Position numbers and translations under genes: made by a program
Notes under the pieces: generated by a model
The model's input: the letters and a program-made list of their open reading frames with translations, nothing else
What the model was told of the DNA's origin: nothing
Database searches by the model: none
Assembly: GCA_022563285.1 (NCBI GenBank)
Contig: JADFNQ010000019.1
Span: 1 to 11,768, forward strand
Length of the DNA: 11,768 bases
From: Chloroflexota bacterium
GTDB lineage: Bacteria; Chloroflexota; Dehalococcoidia; SM23-28-2; RBG-16-64-32
Direction of reading: 5' to 3'
In this document: piece by piece, positions 1 through 5,745 of the stretch
How positions within the stretch are numbered: position 1 is the first letter of the stretch
Layout of the letters: each line of letters starts with the position of its first letter

Positions 1-33
1 GACACTTCCCCGATCTCCATATCGCTCTGTTAT

Positions 34-109
<76 letters not shown>

Positions 110-141
110 GCGACCCCGATGGCCCAGGCCCAGGTTTGCGA

Positions 142-171
142 AGTATATCACGAGCCCGCCTCAGACGGCAA
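142..171 (-). promoter_or_regulatory. Sigma70-type promoter of tRNA-Lys
   Basis: On the minus strand, TTGCCG (171-166) and TATACT (147-142) are separated by 18 bases, and a TG dinucleotide precedes the -10 with one base between (extended -10). The expected start is near base 135, about 25 bases before the 5' end of mature tRNA-Lys. The -35 box lies directly after the terminator-like hairpin at 175-199, so tRNA-Lys appears to be an independent unit. Confidence 0.65.
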
Positions 172-174
172 CAA

Positions 175-199
175 CCCCGGCGACAGGTCATCGCCGGGG
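175..199 (-). terminator. Terminator hairpin downstream of tRNA-Val
   Basis: A perfect 9-bp inverted repeat (CCCCGGCGA / TCGCCGGGG) with a 7-base loop. Read on the minus strand it is followed by TTGTTG, a short T-rich tail. On the plus strand no T tract follows. It lies about 100 bases past the 3' end of tRNA-Val and just before the tRNA-Lys promoter, which fits a terminator for the tRNA-Val transcript. The T tract is short, so termination strength is uncertain. Confidence 0.6.
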
Positions 200-297
200 C
201 GGCCTCTACCATTCTTGCGCAGTTGGGTTGCTAAATCAAGCGCTGTCCTTTGGGGGCAGCGATACCCTCGATACGTGGGTGCATGAAGGGAGCGGGG

Positions 298-374
298 TGG
301 TGGGCGATGGGGGACTCGAACCTCCGACCTCAGCGATGTCAACGCTGCGCTCTAACCAGCTGAGCTAATCGCCC
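298..374 (-). tRNA. tRNA-Val (anticodon GAC)
   Basis: A 77-base cloverleaf on the minus strand: acceptor stem GGGCGAT/ATCGCCC, D arm GCTC/GAGC, anticodon stem CAGCG/CGCTG with loop TTGACAT (anticodon GAC), T loop TTCGAGT, discriminator A and an encoded CCA end at 300-298. The T stem is GGAGG against CCCCC, so the middle pair (51-63) is an A-C mismatch. The other features are canonical and the gene is probably functional. Confidence 0.95.
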
Positions 375-393
375 ACAGCCTCAGGCCCCCCTT

Positions 394-422
394 ATTCTAC
401 GACTTGGGACCGATTTTAGGAA
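394..422 (-). promoter_or_regulatory. Probable promoter of tRNA-Val
   Basis: On the minus strand, TTCCTA (422-417) and TAGAAT (399-394) are 17 bases apart. The -10 box is a good match and the -35 only fair (4 of 6). The expected start near base 387 leaves a leader of about a dozen bases before the tRNA. It lies back to back with the plus-strand promoter at 446-474. Confidence 0.5.
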
Positions 423-445
423 CAGATGGGCCTGGGATGCCGATG

Positions 446-474
446 TTGACGTGTCCAAGAGGCGTTGATACGAT
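446..474 (+). promoter_or_regulatory. Promoter of the T-box / thrS operon
   Basis: TTGACG (446-451) and TACGAT (469-474) are separated by exactly 17 bases. This is a good sigma70-type promoter with a start expected near 481-483. The transcript would begin about 25 bases before stem I of the T-box leader and about 290 bases before the first start codon. A second TTGACA at 479-484 has no -10 at a suitable distance. Confidence 0.7.
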
Positions 475-504
475 GCCCTTGACAGACGATAGTGAAAGGC
501 GATG

Positions 505-730
505 ACCGGGACGATTAGCTGCGGCACGGCGACAGAGAGGTGGGCACAGGCTGAGAGCGCGCCAGCCCGCTACCGCCGCGAAAACCCCCCGTGAGCCGGC
601 CGCCGACCCGCTGCCTGACAGCAGCCACTAGGCGGCCCCGGAGGCACCCGTTAGCGGCCGAAAGAGCTCGCCTCAGGCGAGGAATGTGGGTGGAACCACG
701 GAGCGCCCCCCGTCCCACGGGTCGGGGGGC
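505..730 (+). promoter_or_regulatory. T-box riboswitch, threonine class (specifier ACC)
   Basis: This leader senses the charging state of tRNA-Thr and lets transcription proceed when uncharged tRNA accumulates. Visible elements, in order: lower stem I (CGGG near 507-510 with CCCCG near 587-591); the specifier loop with ACGATTAG at 511-518 on the 5' side and GAA (580-582), one base, then ACC (584-586) on the 3' side; helix GCGGC (521-525)/GCCGC (575-579); a CAGAGAG bulge motif at 533-539; a stem III hairpin CTCGCC/GGCGAG (667-681); and the T-box sequence GGGTGGAACCACG at 688-700. The ACC specifier, a Thr codon, matches the downstream thrS. This accounts for most of the 399-base stretch without a protein gene. 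The T-box call is firm; the exact stem I and II pairing is by eye. Confidence 0.9.
705..730 (+). terminator. Conditional terminator of the T-box leader
   Basis: The arms GCCCCCCG (705-712) and CGGGGGGC (723-730) pair, with a T-T mismatch, two further G-C pairs inside and a small loop. The 5' arm starts 5 bases after the T-box sequence, as expected for the alternative to the antiterminator. The following CTTGGTTT is only weakly T-rich. The attenuator therefore relies on a very stable GC stem, or may work partly by other means. Confidence 0.7.
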
Positions 731-773
731 CTTGGTTTGAGGCGATAGGAAAGAGGAAACGGGAAAAGGGAAG

Positions 774-1028
774 ATGGACGAACGGACGCGAGTTGACGGG
801 CCGGGGATGCGGCTGCTGCGGCTGTGGCTATGGTCGGCGCCGCTGGCGATGCTGGCGCTAGCGGTCCTGATCGGCGTGCTGGCCGTGGACGAGGGCAATT
901 GGGGTCTGCTGGCGGCTATGGTCGTGCTGGCGCTGGTGGCCGCAGGCCTGTTTATAGTGCAGTGGCGCCTGCTGCGACGCATTGTGCACACGGCCGATGA
1001 GGGAGGAGGCGATGACGCAGAAGCTTGA
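774..1028 (+). CDS. Small two-helix membrane protein, unknown
   Basis: I do not recognise this 84-residue protein. The N-terminus is charged (MDERTRVDG). Two hydrophobic segments of roughly 21 residues (about 18-38 and 43-63) are joined by a short acidic turn (DEGN). Arg-rich residues follow (RLLRR, 65-69), and the C-tail is acidic and Gly-rich. The charges suggest both ends are cytoplasmic. It is the first gene after the Thr T-box. Its last 17 bases overlap thrS (its terminal codons GAT GAC GCA contain the thrS ATG), which suggests translational coupling. A purine-rich stretch (AAGGG at 766-770) precedes the ATG but lies close, and an in-frame ATG at 807 is an alternative start. Coding status rests on the hydrophobic pattern, the position and the overlap. 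It could be a lineage-specific companion of thrS. Confidence 0.65.
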   Translation: MDERTRVDGPGMRLLRLWLWSAPLAMLALAVLIGVLAVDEGNWGLLAAMVVLALVAAGLFIVQWRLLRRIVHTADEGGGDDAEA

Positions 1029-2760
1029 AGCGAAGTCCGCAGAGGAGCGGCTGGAGCGGCTGCGCCACTCCGCCGCCCACATTATGGCCGAGGCCGTGCT
1101 GGAGATGTTCCCCGAGGCCAAGATCGGTATCGGCCCGCCCATCGATACCGGGTTCTACTACGACTTTTCGCTGCCGCGGGCCCTGACCCCCGAGGACCTG
1201 CCGGTCATCGAGGAGAAGATGCGCCAGAGTGTGAAGTCCGACGTGCCGTTCGCGCATGAGGAGATCTCGAAAGACGCGGCGCGAAAGCTGTTCGCGGAGC
1301 AGCCATACAAGCTGGAGCTGATCGATGACATCGAAAACGAGGCGGTGAGCCTGTACAAGCACGGCGGTTTCGTCGACCTCTGCCAGGGGCCGCATGTGGA
1401 GCGCACGGGGCAGGTGCAGGCGTTCAAGCTGATGAACATCGCTGGCGCCTACTGGCGCGGGAATGAACGCAACCCCATGCTCCAGCGCATCTACGGCGCC
1501 CTGTACGAGACGGAGGAGGAGCTCCAGTCCCACCTAGAGCAGATCGAAGAGGCGTTCCGTCGAGACCACCGCCGGCTGGGACGGGAGCTGGACCTGTTCT
1601 CCTTCCATGAGGAGTACGGACCGGGGCTGGTCTACTGGCACCCCAAGGGCGGCCGCGTGCGCACGATCATCGAGGACTTCTGGCGGGAGGAGCACTATAA
1701 GCACGGCTACGAGCTGGTCTACTCGCCCCACATCGGGCGCTCCAGCCTGTGGGAGACCAGCGGCCACCTGGACTTCTACAAGGAGAGCATGTACTCGCCC
1801 ATGGACGTGGACGGCCAAGACTACTACATCAAGCCGATGAACTGTCCCTTCCACATCCAGATATACAACAGCGGCCTGCGCAGCTACCGCGAGCTGCCGA
1901 TCCGCCTGGCGGAGCTGGGCACGGTCTACCGCTACGAACGCTCCGGCGTCCTGCACGGACTGATGCGGGTGCGAGGCTTCACCCAGGACGACGCCCACAT
2001 CTTCTGCCGGCCGGACCAGGTGAAAGAGGAGATCGAGCGCTGCGTGGACTTCATGCAGCTCTTCTTCCGCGCCTTCGGGTTCGAACAGTTTCACGTCTTC
2101 CTCTCCACCCGCTCGCCGGAGGGCAACTACGCCGGCTCGGTGGAGGACTGGGAGATGGCGACCAGCGTGCTGCGGGAGGCGATCCAGGACCGCGGCCTAC
2201 CCCACGATGTGGACGAGGGCGGCGCCGTGTTTTACGGGCCCAAGATCGACGCTAAGCTGCTGGACAACCTGGGGCGGGAGTGGCAGTGCACGACGATCCA
2301 GTTCGACTTCAACCTGCCGCAGCGGTTCGACATCAGCTACATCGGCGAGGACGGGCGGGAGCATCGGCCTTACATGGTGCACCGGGCGCTGCTGGGATCG
2401 ATGGAGCGCTTCTTCGGCGTGCTTATCGAGCAGTACGGGGGAGCGTTCCCGCTGTGGCTGGCGCCGGTGCAGGCGGTGGTGATCCCCATCGCCGACCGCC
2501 ACATCGAGTATGCGAACACGGTGGCCGACGCCCTGCGACAGGCCGGCCTGCGAGTCGAGGTGGACATCCGTGCCGAGCGCATGCAGGCGAAGATCCGGGA
2601 CGCCCAGCTCCAGAAGGTACCCTACATGCTGGTGGTGGGCGACCGCGAGGCGGAGGCGGGGGCGGCGGCGGTGCGCCTGCGCAGCGGCGACGACCTCGGC
2701 GCCATGAAGCTGCCGGAGTTAATCGCCCGGATGCAGGCGGAGGTGGAGGAGAGGGGGTAG
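1012..2760 (+). CDS. thrS: Threonyl-tRNA synthetase lacking the TGS domain
   Basis: Class II synthetase that charges tRNA-Thr in the cytoplasm. The 582 residues begin almost at once with the editing domain: HSAAH at 19-23 and DLCQGPH at 122-128, with C124 the expected editing-site Cys. The catalytic core follows, with motif 2 around 304-325 (TVYRYERSGVLHG) and motif 3 at 457-470. The three zinc ligands are C278 (MNCPF), H329 (DDAH) and H457 (VHRAL), which align with C334, H385 and H511 of the E. coli enzyme. The anticodon-binding domain is about 485-580. The N-terminal TGS domain (about 60 residues) of E. coli ThrRS is absent. I chose ATG 1012 because a GGAGG-type site (1002-1008) precedes it. 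A TTG at 982 in frame would add 10 residues but lacks a convincing site. The T-box upstream carries a Thr specifier, which confirms both function and regulation. Confidence 0.97.
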   Translation: MTQKLEAKSAEERLERLRHSAAHIMAEAVLEMFPEAKIGIGPPIDTGFYYDFSLPRALTPEDLPVIEEKMRQSVKSDVPFAHEEISKDAARKLFAEQPYKLELIDDIENEAVSLYKHGGFVDLCQGPHVERTGQVQAFKLMNIAGAYWRGNERNPMLQRIYGALYETEEELQSHLEQIEEAFRRDHRRLGRELDLFSFHEEYGPGLVYWHPKGGRVRTIIEDFWREEHYKHGYELVYSPHIGRSSLWETSGHLDFYKESMYSPMDVDGQDYYIKPMNCPFHIQIYNSGLRSYRELPIRLAELGTVYRYERSGVLHGLMRVRGFTQDDAHIFCRPDQVKEEIERCVDFMQLFFRAFGFEQFHVFLSTRSPEGNYAGSVEDWEMATSVLREAIQDRGLPHDVDEGGAVFYGPKIDAKLLDNLGREWQCTTIQFDFNLPQRFDISYIGEDGREHRPYMVHRALLGSMERFFGVLIEQYGGAFPLWLAPVQAVVIPIADRHIEYANTVADALRQAGLRVEVDIRAERMQAKIRDAQLQKVPYMLVVGDREAEAGAAAVRLRSGDDLGAMKLPELIARMQAEVEERG

Positions 2761-2792
2761 CGCTTTGTCTCGCAGTCTTAACAATCGGCTGC

Positions 2793-2821
2793 TTGCAGGC
2801 GCTGCGGAGGTATGATACAAG
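2793..2821 (+). promoter_or_regulatory. Possible promoter for accC
   Basis: TTGCAG (2793-2798) and TACAAG (2816-2821) are 17 bases apart, each 4 of 6 to consensus. A perfect TATGAT at 2811-2816 and TAGAAT at 2830-2835 lie in the same gap but have no matching -35. The 117-base thrS-accC gap is more AT-rich than its surroundings, which fits a promoter region, but the exact site is uncertain. Confidence 0.3.
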
Positions 2822-2877
2822 GGACGTGATAGAATATCTTTGTGATTGGTATAGAGCAGGGCAATAGTTAGCCTCCG

Positions 2878-4392
2878 TTGTTCAAGAAGCTGCTCATAGC
2901 CAACCGCGGCGAGATCGCCCTCCGGATCGTCAGGGCCTGCCGCGAGATCGGCATCACCGCCGTCACCATCTACTCGGAGGCAGACCGCAACTCCCTCCAC
3001 GTCCGCCACGCCGACGAGGCCTACCTCGTGGGGCCAGCGCCGGCGCGCGAGAGCTACCTCAACGGCGGCCGGATCATCGAGATCGCCAAGGAGGCGGGGG
3101 CGGACGCCGTGCACCCCGGCTACGGCTTCCTGGCTGAGAACGCGGACTTCGCCCAGGCCTGCGTGGACGCCGGACTCACCTGGGTGGGGCCTTCGCCGGA
3201 GTGTATCCGCACCCTGGGCGATAAGGTGCAGGCCCGCAAGCTGATGCAGGAGGCGGGCATACCAGTGGTGCCCGGCAGCGAGGAGGTCACGTCCCAGGGG
3301 AAGGCAGCCAGCGCCGCGACCCGCATCGGCTATCCGATCATGGTCAAGGCAGCCGCCGGCGGTGGCGGCCGGGGCATACGCACCGTGTACCGCCCCCAGG
3401 AACTGCCGACGGCGCTGGAGGCCGCCAGCAAGGAAGCGGCCTCAGCCTTCGGCCACGGGGCGCTCTACCTGGAGAAGTTCCTGGATCCGGTCCGCCACAT
3501 CGAGATGCAGATCATCGCCGATGGCCGGGGAAACGTCGTCCCTCTGGGCGAGCGCGAGTGCTCCATACAGCGGCGCCACCAGAAGATGATCGAGGAGGCG
3601 CCGTCCACAGCGGTCAGCCCCAAACTCCGCCGCCAGCTCGAGGAGATGGCGTTGCGGGCGGCCCGGGCCACCGGCTACACCAGCGTGGGCACCCTGGAGT
3701 TCCTCGTGGACCGGAAGGGCCGGGCCAACTTCCTGGAGATGAATACCCGCCTTCAGGTGGAGCACCCGGTGACGGAGATGGTCACCGGTGTGGACCTGGT
3801 CGCCGACCAGATACTGGTTGCGGCGGGAGAGGATATACCCTATCGGGAGGTCCCCATGCAAGGGTGGGCGATCGAGTGCCGTATCGCCGCCGAGGACCCG
3901 TTCAACGACTTCCTTCCGTCTGTGGGCACGGTCAGCTTCGTATCGGTGCCGGGCGGCCCCGGCGTTAGAGTCGATTCCGCCCTGTACGACGGACTTGAGA
4001 TCAGCTACTACTACGACCCGCTCATAGCCAAGCTCTGCACCTGGGGCCGCACGCGCCTGGAGGCGATCCAGCGGATGCGGCGGGCGCTGCGCGAGTTCAA
4101 GATCGTGGGGATCAACACCAATATCCCCTTCCACCTCCAGGTGATGGAGGACTCTCACTTCATCCAGGGCAAGCTTGACACAGGGTTTGTGGAGAAGCGG
4201 TTCGCGGGGCGCAAAGAGAACGGGCTGCGCGAAGAGCAGGTGGCGCTGCTGGCGGCAGCGGTGCTGGCCCACCGCAAAGGCTCACAGCGAGGCCCCGCAC
4301 CGGGCCGCAGGCCGGAGTCCAGCGACTGGCGACGGCGCAACCGGCCGGGCCGCTCGGAGGCAGGAGCACGGGGTTGGCAGAGAAGTACCTAG
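2878..4392 (+). CDS. accC: Biotin carboxylase subunit of an acyl-CoA carboxylase
   Basis: Carboxylates biotin on the carrier protein using ATP and bicarbonate. Of the 504 residues, about 1-445 align end to end with the family: N-terminal FKKLLIANRGEIALRI, HPGYGFLAEN at 79-88, the ATP-grasp Gly-rich loop KAAAGGGGRGIR at 157-168, ERECSIQRRHQK at 225-236, and the active site EMNTRLQVEHPVTE at 287-300 with E287, R291 and R335. A tail of about 60 Arg/Gly/Pro-rich residues follows, making it longer than the roughly 450-residue E. coli AccC and closer to acetyl/propionyl-CoA carboxylase types. The start must be TTG 2878, because an in-frame stop lies at 2869-2871. No Shine-Dalgarno site is visible. 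The 3' end overlaps the carrier gene by 19 bases. Acetyl-CoA versus propionyl-CoA specificity is set by the carboxyltransferase, which is not in this window. Confidence 0.93.
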   Translation: MFKKLLIANRGEIALRIVRACREIGITAVTIYSEADRNSLHVRHADEAYLVGPAPARESYLNGGRIIEIAKEAGADAVHPGYGFLAENADFAQACVDAGLTWVGPSPECIRTLGDKVQARKLMQEAGIPVVPGSEEVTSQGKAASAATRIGYPIMVKAAAGGGGRGIRTVYRPQELPTALEAASKEAASAFGHGALYLEKFLDPVRHIEMQIIADGRGNVVPLGERECSIQRRHQKMIEEAPSTAVSPKLRRQLEEMALRAARATGYTSVGTLEFLVDRKGRANFLEMNTRLQVEHPVTEMVTGVDLVADQILVAAGEDIPYREVPMQGWAIECRIAAEDPFNDFLPSVGTVSFVSVPGGPGVRVDSALYDGLEISYYYDPLIAKLCTWGRTRLEAIQRMRRALREFKIVGINTNIPFHLQVMEDSHFIQGKLDTGFVEKRFAGRKENGLREEQVALLAAAVLAHRKGSQRGPAPGRRPESSDWRRRNRPGRSEAGARGWQRST

Positions 4393-4895
4393 TCCGCCTG
4401 GGCTACGAACTCAAAGAGGTGGAGGTAGAAGACGGGCCTGATGGCCTGCGCGTGCGAATAAACGGCGAATGGCACAACGCACGCCTGGAGCAGGTGGGCC
4501 AGTCAGCCCTGTACGCGCTGCTGATCGATAGCCACCCACATGAGCTATTCGCCGTCGAGCGGGCCGAGGGATACGATATCGTCATCGGCTGGGACCGCTA
4601 CTCGGTGGCCGTCAGCACGCGAGACCACCGGGCGCCCCCCGCGCCGCCCAGCGGCCAGACGGTGGAGGAGCACCCGGCGGGCGGCTGGATGGTGCTGTCC
4701 CCCATGACAGGCGTGGTGATTGACGTATACGCCAAGCCCGGCGACGAGGTGGCCGAGGGCGACGTACTGATGGTGATCGAGGCGATGAAGATGAACAACG
4801 AACTGCGCGCCCAGAAGGCCGGGACGGTGCGCGAGGTCTACGTGGAGACGGGCCAGCGCGTGGTGCCGGGGATGTCGTTGCTGGCGCTCGAGTAG
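4374..4895 (+). CDS. accB: Biotin carboxyl carrier protein of the acyl-CoA carboxylase
   Basis: Carries biotin between the carboxylase and carboxyltransferase sites. Of its 173 residues, about 1-85 form a poorly conserved N-terminal domain, followed by a Pro/Ala linker (APPAPPSGQ, near 87-95) and a biotinyl domain at about 105-173. The biotinylation motif is EAMKM with K139 as the expected modified lysine, preceded by LSPMTGVV. It starts with TTG at 4374. AGGAG at 4362-4366 lies 7 bases upstream, inside the end of accC, which it overlaps by 19 bases, so the two are translationally coupled. The N-terminal half does not resemble the short E. coli AccB leader region and may be a partner-binding domain as in propionyl-CoA carboxylases; that is an inference. 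Confidence 0.9.
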   Translation: MAEKYLVRLGYELKEVEVEDGPDGLRVRINGEWHNARLEQVGQSALYALLIDSHPHELFAVERAEGYDIVIGWDRYSVAVSTRDHRAPPAPPSGQTVEEHPAGGWMVLSPMTGVVIDVYAKPGDEVAEGDVLMVIEAMKMNNELRAQKAGTVREVYVETGQRVVPGMSLLALE

Positions 4896-4897
4896 CG

Positions 4898-4926
4898 TTG
4901 AAGGATGCACCCTAGTGTGCTATATT
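4898..4926 (+). promoter_or_regulatory. Strong promoter of infC-rpmI-rplT
   Basis: TTGAAG (4898-4903) and TATATT (4921-4926) are separated by 17 bases, and TGC directly precedes the -10 (extended -10). The -35 begins 2 bases after the accB stop. The start is expected near 4932-4934, giving an infC leader of only about 37 bases. That is too short for a classical structured L20-type leader. Confidence 0.75.
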
Positions 4927-4969
4927 GGCCGGTGACCGTGGCTCAGATAGCGTTCGAGAGGGGACAGGT

Positions 4970-5524
4970 ATAGTCCGACAACTTCGGATCAACAACTGGG
5001 TCCGCGCCAAAGAGGTCCGTCTGATCGGCGCCAACGCCGAGAACCACGGGGTCGTTCCCCTCGAGCAAGCGCTGAGCATCGCCAGAGAGAGCGGCCTCGA
5101 TTTGGTGGAGGTCGACCCTAACGGCGCTCCCCCCGTCTGCCGGGTGCTGGACTACGGCAAATACAAGTACGAGCAGGCGAAGAGAGAACGCGACGCCCGC
5201 AAGCACCAGAAAGGCGGCATGATCCACGAGGTGCGCATGCGCCCGAGGATCGGTCGGGCGGACATGGATCGGAAGGTATCGGTCGTGGAACGGCTGCTCA
5301 CGGAGGGGGATAAGGTCAAGGTTGCGGTGATGTTCAGAGGCCGGGAGATGTCGCACCAGGAGATCGGGCGTGAGGTGCTGGACCGGGCGCTGGACAGCCT
5401 GAAAGAGGTGGCGGTGGTTGAGAGGCCGCCTTCCATGGAGGGACGGTTCCTCAGCGTGATCTTGACGCCAAACACCAAAAAGACGGCCGCGGCCAAGGAG
5501 AATAAGGAAGCTCCGGTGGAGTAG
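4970..5524 (+). CDS. infC: Translation initiation factor IF-3, probable AUA start
   Basis: Binds the 30S subunit, keeps it apart from 50S and checks start-codon pairing. The N domain (about 1-75) contains RINNWVRAKEVRLIG and LDLVEVDPNGAPPVCRVLDY. A Lys/Arg-rich linker follows (about 62-82), then the C domain (about 84-170) with HEVRMRPRIG and FRGREMSHQEIGREVL. The longest open frame runs back to TTG 4925, but that codon overlaps the -10 box of the promoter and has no Shine-Dalgarno site. The ATA at 4970 has GAGAGGGG at 4956-4963, 6 bases upstream, and gives 184 residues, normal for the family. Non-AUG starts are a known hallmark of infC (AUU in E. coli), used for self-regulation because IF-3 rejects such codons. 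AUA here is an inference. First gene of the infC-rpmI-rplT operon. Confidence 0.9.
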   Translation: MVRQLRINNWVRAKEVRLIGANAENHGVVPLEQALSIARESGLDLVEVDPNGAPPVCRVLDYGKYKYEQAKRERDARKHQKGGMIHEVRMRPRIGRADMDRKVSVVERLLTEGDKVKVAVMFRGREMSHQEIGREVLDRALDSLKEVAVVERPPSMEGRFLSVILTPNTKKTAAAKENKEAPVE

Positions 5525-5528
5525 CACG

Positions 5529-5735
5529 TTGGCTAAATACAAGATAAAGACGCACTCCGGCGCCAAGCGCCGCTTCTACGTAACCGGCCGCGGCAAGATA
5601 CTGCGTCGCAAGCACCACATAAACAACGCCCGCCGCAAAAAGCGGGGTGCTACTCTGCGGCTGTTCCCCCGCAAGCTCAGCGTACCCAAGGGCCAGGCCA
5701 AGCGGATCCGCAAGCTGATGCCCTACCACACGTAG
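5529..5735 (+). CDS. rpmI: 50S ribosomal protein L35
   Basis: A 68-residue, very basic ribosomal protein of the large subunit. Family features are clear: KIKTHSGAKRRFYVTGRGKI near the start, a central RRKHHINNARRKKR, and a C-terminal KGQAKRIRKLMPY. It starts with TTG. GGTGGAG at 5515-5521, at the very end of infC, serves as the ribosome site with a 7-base spacer, and only 4 bases separate it from the infC stop. Co-transcription with infC and rplT is near certain from the spacing. Confidence 0.97.
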   Translation: MAKYKIKTHSGAKRRFYVTGRGKILRRKHHINNARRKKRGATLRLFPRKLSVPKGQAKRIRKLMPYHT

Positions 5736-5745
5736 GAGATAAGAC

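Noticed and set aside
1..33. Terminator for tRNA-Lys at the left edge
   Set aside because: No hairpin or T tract is visible in the 33 bases available; the signal may lie outside the window.
148..342. Minus-strand frame covering part of tRNA-Val
   Set aside because: It reads through a tRNA gene and a terminator hairpin; not credible as a protein.
515..991. Minus-strand frame across the T-box leader
   Set aside because: It lies over a structured RNA leader and has Ser/Arg/Pro-rich random composition with no family resemblance.
982..1011. TTG start 10 codons upstream for thrS
   Set aside because: The ATG at 1012 has a strong GGAGG site at good spacing, and the extra residues are not part of the family.
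2811..2816. Perfect TATGAT -10 box before accC
   Set aside because: No -35 at 16-18 bases and no extended -10; kept only as part of a general AT-rich promoter region.
3442..4272. 276-codon minus-strand frame inside accC
   Set aside because: Antisense to the ATP-grasp and active-site region of biotin carboxylase; no recognisable protein.
4925..4969. TTG start 15 codons upstream for infC
   Set aside because: The codon overlaps the -10 hexamer of a strong promoter and has no Shine-Dalgarno site; the extra residues are outside the family.
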